Under the pieces are notes generated by a model that was not told where the DNA came from, did not search any database, and was given only the letters and a program-made list of their open reading frames with translations. Shown in pieces: positions 4,741 to 5,060 of a DNA stretch of 5,060 bases. Numbering within the stretch: the stretch's first letter is position 1; each line of letters opens with the position of its first letter. The stretch is taken from positions 1-5,060 of the forward strand of contig CAMLDT010000238.1 of the NCBI GenBank assembly GCA_946479075.1. Direction: 5' to 3'. Source of the DNA: an uncultured Polaromonas sp. (lineage in GTDB: Bacteria > Pseudomonadota > Gammaproteobacteria > Burkholderiales > Burkholderiaceae). A program made the position numbers and the translations under genes.

Positions 4741-5060
4741 ATGAACCACCCCGCGATGCAAGGGCTGAACCTCAATACACCCAGCTACGTCAAACACGCC
4801 CGGCTGATTGCCTGGGTGGCCGACATGGCGGCCCTGTGCAAGCCCGACAACATCTACTGGTGTGATGGCAGCGATGCGGAATACCAGCGCCTGTGCCAGC
4901 AGCTCGTCGATGCCGGCACCTTCAAAAAACTCAACGAAGCCAAGCGCCCGAACAGCTTTCTGGCCAACTCCGACCCGACCGACGTGGCCCGCGTCGAGGA
5001 CCGCACCTTCATCTGCTCGGAAAAGAAGGAAGATGCCGGCCCCACCAACAACTGGATGGC
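4741..5060 (+). CDS. pckG: Phosphoenolpyruvate carboxykinase (GTP), N-terminal part (3' end outside window)
   Basis: The first 106 codons of GTP-dependent PEP carboxykinase, which interconverts oxaloacetate plus GTP with phosphoenolpyruvate plus GDP and CO2, at the junction of the TCA cycle and gluconeogenesis. The family is about 600 residues, so most of the protein, including the metal and nucleotide sites, lies beyond the window. Diagnostic segments are [20 protein letters not shown] (35-54), [11 protein letters not shown] (55-65), [26 protein letters not shown] (68-93) and [11 protein letters not shown] (95-105). Arg84, in DVARVE, corresponds by motif to the family's substrate-binding arginine. 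The ATG at 4741 is supported by GGAG (4731-4734) with 6-nt spacing and by the natural N-terminus. The leader contains a terminator-like hairpin. It is divergent from the glycosyltransferase unit with no obvious functional link. Confidence 0.95.
   Translation, partial: MNHPAMQGLNLNTPSYVKHARLIAWVADMAALCKPDNIYWCDGSDAEYQRLCQQLVDAGTFKKLNEAKRPNSFLANSDPTDVARVEDRTFICSEKKEDAGPTNNWM

Overview
The window looks like chromosomal DNA of a betaproteobacterium, most likely Burkholderiales and possibly Comamonadaceae. This rests on high GC (one hand-counted row, 1621-1680, is 46/60), the style of the proteins (medium-form threonine ammonia-lyase, GTP-dependent PEP carboxykinase, glycine-zipper lipoprotein ending in RGFEVIGWN) and tight gene packing. 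No genus can be named from the sequence alone. No tRNA, rRNA, CRISPR array, transposase or integrase is visible.

Layout from left to right. (1) 1-853, plus strand: the C-terminal end of a threonine ammonia-lyase with an ACT domain, followed through an ATGA stop/start overlap by a PaaI-type hotdog thioesterase. (2) 857-1944, minus strand: a glycine-zipper lipoprotein and then a MOSC-domain protein whose start overlaps the lipoprotein stop by 10 nt. This pair converges on the thioesterase with only 3 nt between stops. (3) 2077-2241, plus strand: a 54-residue protein with one membrane segment at its C-terminus, divergent from the lipoprotein. (4) 2296-4379, minus strand: a two-gene surface-polysaccharide unit, a family 25 glycosyltransferase followed by an O-antigen ligase/polymerase-type membrane protein. 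(5) 4380-4740: a roughly 360-nt divergent regulatory region. (6) 4741 to the end, plus strand: the first 106 codons of GTP-type PEP carboxykinase (pckG).

The glycosyltransferase and ligase form one functional unit: one would add a sugar to a lipid-linked or core glycan, and the other would transfer or polymerise the finished glycan on the periplasmic side. The ligase gene is clearly AT-richer than its surroundings (two hand-counted rows of 29/60 GC), which suggests exchange or acquisition of this locus between otherwise ordinary housekeeping genes.

The most unusual part is the pckG upstream region. It holds a 27-nt imperfect palindrome, a GTTTTGC direct repeat with an 11-bp period, and a long hairpin followed by six T residues just before the pckG ribosome-binding site. 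No plus-strand gene lies upstream for that terminator-like hairpin to serve, so an attenuated leader, a small RNA or a REP-type repeat are the candidate explanations. No clearly new multi-gene system is visible.
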